A stretch of DNA of 64,000 nucleotides from Mortierella sp. BCC40632 (lineage: Eukaryota; Mortierellomycota; Mortierellomycetes; Mortierellales; Mortierellaceae). Below, one piece after another: positions 11,175 through 24,015 of this stretch. The stretch's first letter is position 1. Each line of letters begins with the position of its first letter. The notes under the pieces are model-generated. The model made no database searches and had not been told where the DNA came from. It was given only the letters and a program-made list of their open reading frames with translations. The translations under genes and the position numbers were made by a program. The stretch spans positions 1,503,501 to 1,567,500 of the forward strand of contig WAEK01000001.1 in assembly GCA_011634665.1 (NCBI GenBank). The letters run 5' to 3'.

Positions 11175-11558
11175 AAAGAGAGAGGGAGAAAGAAAATCCC
11201 TACCTAGTAATTTATCTATCCAGCCTATAAGTGGCAGCAATCTTTTACAATGCCTCACTAATAAAGACTTCATAATAACGATACTTTCTTGGGACAATTA
11301 TGGCGGGAAGCAATCGTAGGAACGAAAAAAAAAAAAAAAAAAAGGGCGCGTGTGTGTAGACAGACCAAGTCACATTTTTCCTTTTCTTTCTTTTTTTCTT
11401 CCTCTGTGGTGTGTTCAGAAGAAACGCGAAACTCTTTTTTCCCCTTCCTCTGTGAGGTTGTTTGAGCGGGACCAGGTTTTACTGATTTGCTGTTGCATCA
11501 GACGGATTTCTTTTTTTGACCTTTGCAGGGGACCCTGGACTACAGAGATTCTGGAATC
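11175..11558. other. Intergenic between secreted protein and KNL1
   Basis: Holds the 3' end of the secreted-protein gene, an A19 run at 11325-11343 and the KNL1 leader. A polypyrimidine stretch ending in TTTGCAG just before 11529 looks like a splice acceptor, so KNL1 may have a 5'-UTR intron or one more upstream coding exon that I cannot place. Confidence 0.5.
11260..11265 (+). terminator. Poly(A) signal
   Basis: AATAAA lies 86 bases after the stop of the secreted-protein gene, a normal distance for a fungal polyadenylation signal. Confidence 0.6.
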
Positions 11559-14500
11559 ATGATGACCGAGGAGACATCCTCCTCCTCGCTGGAACAGGAC
11601 CAACTGCCACAATCCCCATCCTCTTCTTCTTCTTCTTCTTCTTCTTCCTCCTCCTCCTCCCCTCCCTCCTCCACACCTCTACCACCACCACCGCCACCAC
11701 AGGACCAGCAGCAGACAGATCCTCCACCTCCTGATAATGCGTCCGTGCAAGCTGACCATCCAGGCCAAGCCTTAGCCGAGCAGCTATCGACATCATCCCA
11801 CGAAGGCATAATAAACTCATCGAGCCCTGCACCGGAGAGTGAATCCATGTCGACTGGACAGAATGAGTCGAGAGTGAGTCCTGATGGGGACGAGACTGAC
11901 GATCGATGGACGCTCAAGAGACCGTTACCACAGCTGGATGGTTCAGTTCAGGAAGGAGAGGAAGAGGATTCGATACCACAGAGTCAGAATGAAGCGCCGG
12001 CATCGAGTTTTTATGGACTAGAGAATGGAGAGGGGTCAATGAATGATGATTCGACATCATCCAAACGCAGAAGGATCTCTGTAAGGATTTTTTTTTTTTT
12101 TTTTTTTTTTTTTGAAGACATACACACAAAAAAACTGACTATGCTCTTTTCCGCGTTTTTACTCAACACCCTTTCCTTTTTTTTTTTTTTTTTCTTTCCT
12201 TTACAACTCTTCAAAAAAAAAAAAAAAAAAAAAAAAGCTGCCAGGAAAGTCGATTCTCAAATCATCCGGCCAGGACGAGGAAGACCCAACAACAGCCCAA
12301 GAGTCAACCAACGACGATCCTTCTCCTTCCTCTCCTCCTCTTTCTTCCAGCATGGAGAACCCTTCCGCCACCGCTACCCCAGTGGATACGACAGAGACAT
12401 TTAGTTCTTCGGCGTAAGGCTTTTGGAAGAAAGAGTTGATCTGTATTTTTTTTTCTTTCTTTTTACGATGCGGAGCAATTTCAAGCATATCGCTTTTTTT
12501 TTTTACCTAACTATATACTCCTTATTTTACAGAGAGTCATCCAAAAGGAATCGCAAGTCTATCGGAAGGCGCGTCAGTTTTGCAGCGACGGCGAGGATCA
12601 GGTCAGTAGGCAACGGAAAGGAGAAAAAAAAAAAAAAAATTCCGATCTCTAATCATCTTTTCTCTTTGTATTCCCAACTCATCTTTCAGAATGTTTGAAC
12701 GGGAAGAAAGAGAAGAAGACTTTGCAAAAACAACAAGTTTTCTGGAAAGCGGATTCAATGCAAGGGCAGTCCTGGGTAGCCATTTCACGGTTAGCAATAG
12801 GTAAAAAAAAAACGGTCTATTGAATTTGCTCCGACCATGATCCTTATTCTCTCCCTATCTCTCCCTTGCACAGATCTTAATATTTGCATTTCATTTTCCT
12901 TCACCTTTACCTACAACAACCATAGTAACGATGCGGGAAACAATAGTGGACTTGACACTGGAGACACAATAGACTCGACCCAGGACGATACTTTTGAGCA
13001 CATCTCCCATGAGTCACGAGAGCGCACCGAAGGATCGGTCGGGAGCGGAAGTGATTCAGAAAAAGAGTAAGTGTCTTGCACCAGGAAAACAGTCGCCAGT
13101 CATGGGGTCCACTCGAAAACCAATGAACCTCCTTTGTTTTCTTTACTGAAAAGAACCTCTCCTCCCTTCCCTCTCCCTTCCCTGATTCCTTGTTCCAGGC
13201 GCAGCTTCGAAGTAAATGTTCATGCCTCACCAGAGAATTCAGGAGCAATCAACAACCTCAGCCTTCTTCGTTTCACGGCATCCTCCAGCTCTGGCAAAAA
13301 AGTCAACACGCCCTTTGATGATGGCGATATTGATCATGGGAGTAGCGAGGACGAAGAGGGTCATTATTACCCCGATGTTAGTCTGATGAAGCGATCATCA
13401 GGAATCGGTCTTATCAAAGGCGACCAGGATAGTATCCTTGGACCTCAAATTGCTCTTGAACATCGCCAGGACCAAGGGCCATCACTCGATGTTCGTCCGA
13501 TCGATGAAATCTTTGGTGCCGAGGTGGCAGATGAATTTATGGGCGAGGAGGCCTCTTTGACCAGTCAGGATTTTCATAGCATCAATGATAGTATCAATCT
13601 AATGATACAAAAACGTCGCCCCTCAGTCCAGGAACACCCTTCGTCTCAAACAACGCCTCTGGATCAAGATCTCTCACAGCAGTACTCAGTATCGAGTCAG
13701 AATACAGAGGATTTTGGAAAGGGCGAGTTTGTGACCAGTTCAGGAGCCTCAGACTTTTATGGGGGTATGGACCGGTCCCAATCTCAACCACAATCTCAAT
13801 CCCACACACAGGAGCAACCTGAACAGAAATTAACTCTTTCACAAGGAGAAGGCTTGGTATCTGAATCACAGACACAGGAGGCGTCTCCTTTGCAAACGGA
13901 TGACTCACAGTCTCTGGAGTCGACTGTACAACTTTTGCCTCCTCGAGATACTGGATACGTGGAGGAACTTGATGGTGCCGAAAGGTTTGCGGGCGATGAG
14001 GATACAGATATGGATATTACAGCACCCATCGGTGGTATTCATGAACTGGCTCAGGAGCAGCCACCTTTGGCATTCGAACAAGCTGCAGATCATACAACCA
14101 TCTTTTCGGATATCGGTACGCCTATGGATATGACCCAGACGATTGGTGCAGGCATTCTCGAAACCAACCCAGAGCTTGAGGCGACATCTCCTTTGGACTC
14201 TGTCCAAGATGAACTAGTAGCGACAACCCCCCCACTAGAATTGGCTAATGATCAGGAACCGAGTATGCCATCAACGCCAAGGACACCTCGACGTCAATCC
14301 GATGTTTTTCCTAATGAGGAAGATGTTACTACGACACAGGATCTCACGGGTGACTTTTCTCAATTGAGATCACAGATCCCATCGACACCGCCTCGTCGAG
14401 TGTCACTCTTGCGAGGAGGCAACACATCTCCAACTATGACTCCGCGACGTGGGCTCAGTACCCCTGGACGGTTTACACCTACAGTCAAGGAACGATTTAA

Positions 14501-15661
14501 CGTCTTTCCCGAGATCATGGAGCGGCAATTGCAGAACATGGAATCAGCCACAACAGCACCAGGTCAGTTGAGCAAACCCCTTATTCCTTATTCGCGGGTG
14601 AAGGAGGGAGGGGAGAGTTCTGGATGTATAGTTATTCAACATGGTGGCTTTTTTTTTTTTCTCTCTCTCTTTTGAATGACAGTGTTCTTGCCATCCCAAG
14701 TGTCTCCAGAGACGAGCAGTCTGGCGAAAAGGATTGCACGGTATTCTGCAGGCGCATCGTATCGAACGAGCGATTTCTTTCAGGCAAAGTCAAGTGATAC
14801 TCGAGAGAGTCCTGCGCGAGTCTTTACTGAATCGTCCGTGAATAGGACGACAGAGCCGCAGGAATTACACAATAGTAAGGATCAAGTTCTTTTTGCTGCC
14901 GACTCTTTGTTCAATCATTGTCCTGACAACGATTTTTTTTCCCCCTTCTGCATTACCAACCGGTTTTTACCTCAGATCGACCAAGAGACCAACAGGAGCC
15001 ATCACCAATGGATATCGAAGCCTTGGAATTCGGCATAGGTGGTGATAGGGTACAAGGAGAGGACCTTAGCGACGAAGATGTGACTGGAGACATGACCCAA
15101 GACATTGACATGTACGATGTCACCGCCGAGGGAGAATCTGGAGGTGAGGATTCGACGGAAGAGCTTCCACCCATCACATTGAGACGATTCCTCAACATGG
15201 TTGGCATCTCATTCTTGGACAATCTCGTCGCCAACACGAGACGAAGAACCATTCCTCATCAACCCGAAAAGGACGATGGTCCACAGACACAGTACAATAT
15301 TGGCGATCTGGTCAAGACCATGACCCTGTCCACAGCCGAGATTGAGGCCTATCAGAATGGATCCAAGATCATCAAGGAATACATTGATGAATCCCGAGAT
15401 TCGATCCAGACCATGGAAAAGCGAATGAACAAGGAGAACCCGGACTTCTTTCGAGATTTCCGGGAGGGAGATTCAGATTACAAGGACTTTATTAAGGATC
15501 GGTTCAAGTTGATCAAGGTGCATTGTAAATTAGATGCGACACAGATGTGGGGTGTTTGGAGGACGGATTTGCATAATTTCCATCAAGAGATTCTTGAGTA
15601 TCATCTTACCAAGTTGAGTCAGGTAACCTTTTTTCTGATCCTCTCAAGGATAGTGCCAATT

Positions 15662-15698
<37 letters not shown>

Positions 15699-17376
15699 AA
15701 GGCGAGGGACTGACTTTGTGTGTGTGTATTTTTTTTTTGTTTCACAGGACAAGACCAGGCTCGCTACTGTAGCCTCCAAGTTGGCCCCGCATAAGGGTAC
15801 ACTAGCCTCCAGACATGAGGAACTGAAGAGACAGTTGGAGCAGGCGCGTGAGCGTCAATCGGCGTTCCTCCAATGTGACAAGGACCAACTCGCTGGTCTT
15901 GCTGAGGCCATTGAAGAGCAAGGGTAATATTTGTTGTCTTTGCTTAGTTTCTAAACCTGTGTGAAAGGAAAAGAAAAGAGAAGAATAGGAAGTAAATCTA
16001 ACCATCTTCCCTGGGATTTTTTTCTTCTTCGATTTGCTCTTGTAGGACGCAGCTAGAGCAATTTAAGCTCAATCTAGCCAAGCGGAAAAAGGAGCATGCC
16101 GAGATCCAAGCCAGAGTGGAACAACTCAAGTTGGTTGAACAGAATACCAAGACCCGGATCACTGCTGCAGAAAAGACAATTCAAGAACATCAATATGTCC
16201 GACCTGAGGATCTTGCTCGAGCTCAACAACTCTTGGGATTAATTCAATCGACTCATCTCTGGGAGGCTATTCCATCAAAGACGAGTTCGTTGAAGCAGTC
16301 AAACAAAACCGAGACTATGCTTGAGTTTGTGTACGATAGGTCCATCAAGGCAAAGATTGATGTATCCAAGATTGGACGGGACCCCAAGGCGATCCAGGTG
16401 ACTGAGCTTGAATCTGAAGGAGTCACGGATGAAAAGAACAAGGCTCTTACATCGACGACCACGACTTCTCAACGGCAGCTCGTGTCCATCTCGGCATTTA
16501 TGCCCAGGAAGCGGAGAGCCATCCAAGAGGTAGAGAGATGTTTTTATATTCTACTTTTGGACAATGTTTGTCATGGTTGTCGAATCTCATTTTTCTTCTC
16601 TCTCTTTTCTCTTTGCTATCTCTCCTAGTATTCCGGATTACTACGCGATTTTTCTACCTTGATCGCCTCCAAATACAAAGTCGGGACCAGTATCAGCAAG
16701 ATTCTTTCAGACATTGCACAGTTTTGGACAAAAGTGAATTTGATCCGTCGAGAAATAGAGTTGATCCGAACTCGAAATGTGGTCAATCTCATTGCGGGTT
16801 CAGAAGAAAACCTTCGAGAACTTGAAAATGGAGAAGGAGAAGGAGTAGGACAAGATCCAAAAGATGTTAAAAAATTGTTGAAACAAAAACCGAATGGAAC
16901 TCCATTGGTTGTTCTGGATATTCGACTTCGGTTCACAAGACTTGGTCCAAAGAAACCCTCACATGGAGAAGAAGGAGAAGATGAAGGAGACGAAGAAGAA
17001 TCTCTCAAGTTTTATATCTGGTTCACATTCACGTTGAATGATATTCTCAGCTTCCCGGCCCGCAATTCTTTTGCCTGGCGACTTGAGCTTGTCTATGGAG
17101 ATATCAGGTAATGCCTTTTTTTTTTTTTTTTTTTTTTTCATTCTGCCAACATGTGTTTAAGGGGGGGGGGGTAAATTTTATGAGGGAGGAGTGGATCTAA
17201 TGTTAGAGAAGTATGGTAATAGAAACTCACTCTGCCTTTTTTTTTTTTTTCCTTCTCTTTTTTCACTTAGTCATGATGAAATTTCCAAGGCGATCGGACC
17301 AAGTCTTAAGCGGGGTGGATACACGATTCTCTCGGATATTTGTGCCAGTGTCAATGCACTTCTCGGGAGAGGATGA
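11559..17376 (+). CDS. SPC7: Kinetochore scaffold KNL1/Spc7
   Basis: KNL1 docks protein phosphatase 1 and spindle-checkpoint Bub proteins on the outer kinetochore. Twelve exons join in frame: 11559-12080, 12238-12413, 12533-12601, 12690-12800, 12926-13066, 13199-14562, 14683-14874, 14976-15622, 15748-15923, 16046-16529, 16629-17107 and 17271-17376, giving 1488 residues. The N-terminus has the two PP1-binding motifs of the family: KSILK (178-182) and RRVSF (245-249), each in basic context. MDIT (611) and MDMT (649) are MELT-like Bub3-docking motifs, each followed by an I-G motif. The middle is acidic, Ser/Thr/Gln-rich and disordered. From about 925 the Spc7-type C-terminal region begins (ITLRRFLNMVGISFLDNL), runs through a long coiled coil and ends in a globular RWD-like part. 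Motif order and size match the family. The least certain parts are the start codon and intron 1. Confidence 0.92.
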
Positions 17377-17884
17377 AATGGAAAGAAGAAGAAAAAAGAA
17401 AAAAGAAAACGAATGAAATGATGAGAATCCATGCCCAAACTGTACACTATTCCTAATTTACGTCAATAAAAAAAAAAAAAAAAAGCTGCTCTACAAGAAC
17501 TTTTTGATTTCATTATCCGTAAAAATACACGCCGCCACCATTTTATTTGTTCCCTTTCCAAGTTCATGCAATTACAAAGAGAAATGATAGGAGAAAAAAA
17601 ATCGAGATTGAGAGAATGTGTGAGTATGAGTGAGAGTGAGAGTGTGAGTGAGGATGAGAGTGAGAAGGATGAGTGAGAAGGGTAAGCAAACTTGTGGTCG
17701 AGAGAGGCATCGGGAGACTCTCTTCCCTCTCCCATCTCAGGATAGAGAAAGCAATCCATTATCAAAAGTAAATACTTTCGAATCAACTGTCTGTCAAAAG
17801 GAGGGTAAAGGAAAGAGAGAGGATCTTCCTTCAACGAATCCTCTGCCTTGAACAATAATAACTCCCTTCTTGCTCTTTCCGCAT
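17377..17884. other. Convergent intergenic
   Basis: Spacer between KNL1 (+) and the ERT1-like gene (-). A GAGTGAGA-type repeat lies at about 17615-17680. No gene is visible. Confidence 0.6.
17465..17470 (+). terminator. Poly(A) signal of KNL1
   Basis: AATAAA, continuing into an A-run, 89 bases after the KNL1 stop. Confidence 0.55.
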
Positions 17885-19256
17885 TTATCCCAGTGATACT
17901 GGTAAAAAGTTACCTACGATCACAGTGGGGATATTGTACTTGTCACGTCGGATCGTGAATGAGAAGCAACACGAGATGACATTCTGACTTTCAGGGTCCG
18001 GGTTTTTGAGTAGACATGATGTCAAGACGGCCTTTTGTCCTGCATCAAACGCAATGTTACCGTATTTCTGTTTTTAAACGTGTCATTGTAGAGAAAGACG
18101 AGAAGGTTTAGAAAATCCGGTCTAGTTTCTCTTTGCCTTACTACTCTATCAGGGTATGGTTGGCATGTCGAGTCTCATCTTTTTTCTCTTTACTTACCTC
18201 CCAGTAGTTAACAGCCGACTCTTCTGCCATTAGTTCATATATACAAAGGCGGCCCTATCAATGATCGAACGTTCGAGAGTCAAAGGTAGTATAAGTAACC
18301 ACAATAGTTTATTTGCATCTTCACAAGGAGAGAGACAGGTGTCGATCATTCCTAAACCAATAAAAAATGTACTCACCTCACGCAACATTTCTAGAGGAAC
18401 ATTCACCAAGGATGCAAACTCTTTGTTACCCTTGTAGATCTCTCCTGTGCGACGCCATAGACAGGCAGGAATACCCATCGAGCTGAACACTCGGTCATAA
18501 TCCTGTTTGATCAACAAGTCAACACAGTGAGTACGAGTTTTTTTTTTTTTTTTTTTTTAAAAAAAAAAGGATACAGCCATTCACACAGAAGCCATCGAGC
18601 ACCATAATAAGGAGAAGGGGAGGGGGGAGGGGGGATTCATGTCTTACAAGTAAGAGTCGCTCAAAAGCTTCCTCGACTAGGACAAGATCAATGTCGGTCA
18701 GAGACTGGGCCACAGTTCGGAAGGCAGGTCGGAAAGTTCCCATGACATTCAATATCCGCTGTCGGCTAATATTGGACATACTGTCGTCATTCCACGCCAT
18801 GTTGATTCATTTCCCCCCAAATGCACAAAGAGTGCAAAAAAGAAGATTTTTTTTTTTTGAAAAAATGATCAGAGGTGGCAAACAATCCAGTACCAGCAAT
18901 TTTTTGTACTCTTCAATATCTCGCAATGATCATAAATTCAAGAAAGGGCGAGAGAACAGAAAAAGACTTACTTGCTGTCCATGTACTTTTGCAGTCGCGA
19001 ATAGCCATTGACATAGTTGTAAGGTTTAAGGAACCCTGCCTCGAATTTGGCATTTATCACCTGAGTAAGTCGATCCTCATTTGTGCCATCGCTCGGATCA
19101 GCTGCTGTCAAGAAAAACTTTTCGGTCGTGTTGACAGGCATGTTGACATCGCCTCCAAACACACTGGGTGGTTCCCCTCCCAATCCTTCCAAAAAGTCGC
19201 TAGCGGGGTATTCAGGTCTTCAATCAGTATCACAAAAGAGCTTTGTTTGACACTGA

Positions 19257-19296
<40 letters not shown>

Positions 19297-20868
19297 GAAA
19301 CAGGCTCCTTCTTTTCATTTCATTTTTTCTTACCTGATGACCGTGAATTCATTGCCCATATGTTCGCTCGCAAAGGTCAATGGCGTGACAGGGAGGGCTG
19401 ACATTTGGTTATTGAATCCAAATACTGGCAGTCCATTCAGACTGACGTTCTGAAGCTGTTGTTGCTGCATACCCTGAAGGAGTTGCTGGTTCAGCTGTTG
19501 GGTCTGGGCCGTGAGTGGAGCAGGTTGATGAGATGCTCTTCGTTCTAAAAAGAATAAGGATAGATAATAGCAATATTAATAAAACATCCCAAAAGGCATA
19601 GGTCCTTTGTCCGTAAAGAAAAGAGTTCTAGGAAGATCTCTCTCTCTCTCTCTCTCTCTCTCCTTCTCTCCGGATTTCCTTTGTCTGGCAATCGGGTAGG
19701 CTCTATTTTTTTTCCCCTTTTCTTATCAAATCCCCCCCTGTCGACATCTCTTCCTCCCCCCCCCCCTTTTTTTTTCTTCGCCAGGAAATCGAGGCCCTTG
19801 TTTTTGTTTTTTGTTATTTTTTTGATGTTGTTGTTGCTGGTTTTTTTTTCTGTCCTAACCTGCATTTGGTCCCGGTGTTCCATTGTTGCTTCCATTGGCT
19901 CCATTTTGTTGTTGAGCAGCAGCAGCAGCAGCAGCTACTACCGAGGGTTTTGGTTCGTCATGACACAGGTGTCCGATGTTGCGCTTGATACAACGCTGAC
20001 ATGGCCGACCTAAGAGAAGAGAGATAGAGATATAGATAATGATATAGAGGGATAAAAGAAAGGGTAAGTAAATTTGTGCAAGTCCCTCTAAAAAACGCAC
20101 ACACACACACACACACTCATTCAAACACACACCCGATCCAAAAGTCAAATAATAATAATAAAAAAAAACATTTTACCATCGTCGCATGTCATATGAGATC
20201 GTCGACAGTACACACAGGCTAATGAAAAATAAAGAAAAACAAACGCCCATTGGGACAGTCCACCGTTAGTAACACTAAAAGAACACACAAAAATGGAGCA
20301 CAAAAATGGGGTCAGCCCCGACAGAAGCGATAATAGAGGAGTGTATGTGTGAGAAAGAAAAAAAAAAAAAGAGAGAAATCAAGTTGGCTGGGTCACTTGG
20401 TGTGCCTGTGTACGATGCTCCCCTCCCCCTTTGTGGATCCACAGTCGGCTTAGAAAGAATCCTCCAAGCATTGGTGATCCTACGAGTCTAGTTCCTGAAA
20501 GTCTCCATGGATAGAAGGAGCAAAGAAGAGAGGGAGAGCAGGGGAGGTGCTGGTTGCCCATTGCCAAAACAACAAATAACAACAACAACAACAACAACAA
20601 CAGAGCCGGGTAGTGAGTTACCATGAGTCACTTTTCTGCGTTTGGGACCAGCCCGCTTCTTTTTGTTGTCTGCATTCGAGGGATCATCCTCCTGTTGCTG
20701 CTGTTGTGATGTTTGATTTGCTGGAGTGCCTGATGCAGAACCAGAGCCGGAATTGGATGTCAAGGGTCCAGAGCTGTGATGGTCATTCACAGGACTACTG
20801 CTGATGTCCTTGGCGTTGGCTTCATTCGCATTGTGTTGGCCACCATTCGGTTCTGGGGAACTGTCCAT
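17885..20868 (-). CDS. Zn2Cys6-PAS transcription factor, ERT1/RDS2/AcuM type
   Basis: Regulators of this family control gluconeogenesis and use of non-fermentable carbon. Nine minus-strand exons join in frame: 20868-20622, 20218-20177, 20009-19860, 19544-19334, 19217-18972, 18780-18648, 18502-18377, 18254-18198 and 18067-17885, giving 464 residues. After a Ser/Gly/Asn-rich N-terminus and a basic patch (KKKRAGPKRRK), the Zn2Cys6 cluster has C84, C87, C94, C100, C103 and C112 (CVYCRRSHMTC ... RPCQRC ... GHLCHDE). Introns split the cluster, and its first half sits mainly in a 42-base exon. A poly-Ala/Gln linker follows, then the conserved FGFNNQ and NAKFEAGFLKPYNYVNGYSR regions and a PAS domain from about 325 (MGIPACLWRRTGEIYKGNKEF) to the end. 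The cluster and PAS together define the family. Which of the paralogues (ERT1, RDS2/AcuM, AcuK) it is remains open. Confidence 0.88.
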
Positions 20869-21812
20869 GGTAATGGGAAATAAGTGGTGGACTGATGAGG
20901 CACGCGATGTATCGAAAATCCGGACGAAGCAAGGGTCGATGTGGTTGTTCGACCAAAGGAATAGAAGAAGAAGAAGAAAAAGGTCCTGAGGTAGGCGAGT
21001 CCTTGAAGGCGAGATTGCTGGTCCTGAGCTGATGTCCAAAAGAAAGCAAAGTGGTGAGGCAATGAAAGAAGAAGAAGAGAAACAGACAGACAGAGGAAGA
21101 GAGAAAGAGAGGAAAAAAAAAAGGTGTAGAGAAGAGAGGCATTAAAATTCGATCTTCTCTGGCCAATGACTGCTCGTCTCACTCACTCACAATCTCAAGT
21201 GAGGGCCGATCCTTTGACTCGTCTGGGTCAACCCTGCAGGGAGCCGGGAGTGCGGCTCTTCCGACTATTCCGGCTCTGGTATCTGCCCCAATAGGCGCAA
21301 CTGAACGAGTGGGATGTGACTCGATCCACAGTAGACCAGATATGCTGATCAGTCAGACTGTCTCTTCTCCTACACTTGTAGTGCTGAAGGTTGAAGTGGG
21401 CTGGAGAGAGAGAGAGAGAAAGAGAGGCAGGACAAAGGATGACAAGGCAGGACAGGGGGTGGCCAGCGGCAGGGTCAGATTTTTTTTTGCTTTCTTGCTT
21501 TTTTGCTTTCTCGCGAAGAGTGGGTCGAGTGGACCCTCTTTCTCTCTCCCAATGCGTGGTCACGGGAAAGAGAGAGAAAGAGAGAAGAGGGCGAAGGGGA
21601 AGAACTTACTTTGCCACCTGAGTTTTTTTACTCTTCCCTCTTCTTCTCTTCCCTTTGCCATTCACCTCTCTTCTCCCTTCTCTCCCAGCTATCTACCCTG
21701 CTCTACACAGCTCATCTTGCGTGTACTCCTGCCCCATCTCCTCCTTCCTCCTCCTTTACCTCCATACGGGAATCGTCCTCTTTGACGGCTTCTCTACTCT
21801 CACTTCATTCTC
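20869..21812. other. Divergent promoter region, ERT1-like and UBE2W
   Basis: 944 bases between divergent start codons, with GA-rich stretches (21065-21125, 21405-21420, 21570-21600) and a CT-rich block before the UBE2W ATG. No gene is supported. It should contain both promoters and 5' UTRs. Confidence 0.55.
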
Positions 21813-22286
21813 ATGGCGAAGCCAATCTTCGCGCGCCGACTCACCAAGGAGCTCAATGGTGGCTGTCCATTTTTTTTTTTTTTTTTTTTTTGTCAGTGTT
21901 CTCGGGCCCCTTTGCCATCCATCTCTCCACAACCATCCTGCTAAACAGACATCTTTTCCCGATACTTGTCCTTCCCCTGTTGCCACCACTAGATTTGCTC
22001 TTGCGTCCACCTGCAGGAATCGATATCATTGATGCCGACAATTTCAAAATGTAACAGAGGAAACATACCTTGGCATCATCGCCAATCCATGAGCCAATGG
22101 AGCCCTGACTGTCCCTCTTCTCATTCTCTGTCTCACTCCCTTTCTTTATCTTCTCTATGTCTCTTTCTCAACTCTTTCGGACAATAGCTGGAAGCTCGGA
22201 CTGGATGGCGCGCCAGGAACACTCTATGAGGTAAAGGCAAAAGGATTTTTCTTTTTGACCCCATTTTCCAACTTGTACTACTTCCC

Positions 22287-22317
<31 letters not shown>

Positions 22318-22455
22318 CTTTGGTGTTGACCGGCACCCGCGTCGTTCGGCAAAGATGGGCCATTGTTTGCTCTGACAGTGGACCCGATCGGGCCAGACCT
22401 ATCACACCGGACAGATGCACTTGGAGGTGGCGCTGCACAAACTCGCCACACACAC

Positions 22456-22497
<42 letters not shown>

Positions 22498-23564
22498 CGT
22501 GCCACTAATCTCATTTGCCATCCCGCTTCTCTCCCTTCTTTCCCTTCATGTGCAATGTTTCTCCGAGCAGAACGAAAAGTTCGTGCTCGAGGTAGGCTTT
22601 TCTTTTCTTTTCTTGTTGCGAGCGGGATCTCAAGGAGACCGCTTTCCCAAGGCCATCTTAACCTATTGAATTCGATGCTAAGCAGAGAGACATGGTGCCA
22701 GTAAACTGATACAACTCAAATGGGGGGGACATGGTCATGATTCCAGTTCAACTTTGGACCGAACTATCCTCTAGAATCGCCTCAAGTACTTTTTGTTGGT
22801 AACAACGTGCCTATCCACCCACATGTAAGTCGCCCAACATTGAACGACGTCAATTTTCTTTTTCATTTTTTTTCTTTTTCTTTTTCTCTTTTCAATTTTC
22901 TCTTCCTTGCTGAACTTGGCTCTGGTATTATTTTCCCTTTCTTCCATTCCCCCTCCCCCTCCCCTTCCTCAGTCCTGGCGCGCTTTAATGACAAAGACGG
23001 AACTAGCCACCGCATCTTCTTGGGGCTAGTGTTGTAAATGACTTCGATGTCAATCGATCGTCATTTTACCTGTTTGGTTTGAAATAGTCTGCATACTCAC
23101 TAACGCTGAAATCTTTTTCTCTGTCTCTGTCTCTCTTACTTTCTACTTTTTTTACTTTCATCTGCTGAATGGGCGGGACATGACAACAGATCTATAGCAA
23201 CGGACATATTTGTCTAGATGTCCTGTATTCCCACTGGAGTCCTGTTCAGACTGTAGAGTCGATATGTTTGTCTCTCCAATCTATGTTGTCCAGCTGTACA
23301 TCAAAGGAGCGTCCACCAGACGACGCCTCGTACGTGAAGACGGCACGAGCGAACCCAAAACATACATCATGGGCATTCCATGGTAAAGTGAGCCTCTGTG
23401 GAAGAGGGGAGGAGAAGGATGAAGAAGAAGGGGGAGGGGGAGGGGAGCGATTCAGTACATTAACCTCAATCGAGCTTTCTTTTGTCGAATGGATATGAGA
23501 CCTCCAAATTTAACCTTTGCCCTTTTTTTTTTCTATCTTTCTTTGTATAGATGACACAGTCTGA
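21813..23564 (+). CDS. UBE2W: Ubiquitin-conjugating enzyme E2 W
   Basis: UBE2W attaches ubiquitin to the alpha-amino group of substrates, mainly those with disordered N-termini. Seven exons, 21813-21858, 21993-22050, 22188-22230, 22571-22591, 22747-22824, 23190-23382 and 23551-23564, give 150 residues, essentially the length of the human enzyme. It begins MAKPIFARRLTKEL. The E2 fold is recognisable from GAPGTLYE (42-49), YPLESPQVLF (63-72) and the active-site region IHPHIYSNGHICL. The catalytic cysteine is C90. The usual E2 HPN is HPH here, which is the UBE2W family signature and not a defect. The protein ends HDDTV, matching the HDDT end of relatives. One exon is only 21 bases. None of the exons is long enough to flag the gene alone, so it is easy to miss. 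Confidence 0.93.
22458..22497 (+). repeat. T40 homopolymer in UBE2W intron 3
   Basis: Forty consecutive T follow a short CA repeat inside the third UBE2W intron. It is the longest homopolymer I saw in the window. Its length is probably polymorphic and prone to sequencing error. Confidence 0.9.
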
Positions 23565-23646
23565 ATACTATACAGGCAGGGTATGATCAAAGCACATGGA
23601 TCAATGGGATTTGTTATGGAAGATTGCAAATCAGGATAACAGCTAA

Positions 23647-23657
23647 AATAAAATAAA
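23647..23657 (+). terminator. Overlapping poly(A) signals after UBE2W
   Basis: Two overlapping AATAAA hexamers, about 83 bases after the UBE2W stop and just before a GA microsatellite. Confidence 0.55.
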
Positions 23658-23673
23658 TTGTAAGAAAAAAAAA

Positions 23674-23676
<3 letters not shown>

Positions 23677-23746
<70 letters not shown>
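23677..23746 (+). repeat. (GA)n microsatellite, about 70 bases
   Basis: Uninterrupted GA dinucleotides in the 451-base convergent spacer between UBE2W and NFU1 (23565-24015). The rest of that spacer shows no gene. Confidence 0.95.
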
Positions 23747-23751
<5 letters not shown>

Positions 23752-24015
23752 CGATGGATGTTGGGTCGCTTTGGCTTTTATTCGATCATGCCATGGGACT
23801 TCTACAAAAAGGACGCGGTGTACAATACAGTGTTTTGAAGAATATAAGAAACAACAACAAAAAAAAGGAAAGAGAAGAAAGAAAGGGGCAAGATATAAAG
23901 ATAGAGTGATGGTTGTGATAGTGGGAAAAACTATGTAATGAAAAAAAAAAGAAAAAAGAAAAAAGGAATGTGAAAGAGATCTGAGATCGGGCTAGAACCA
24001 AGAAAACACGATATC

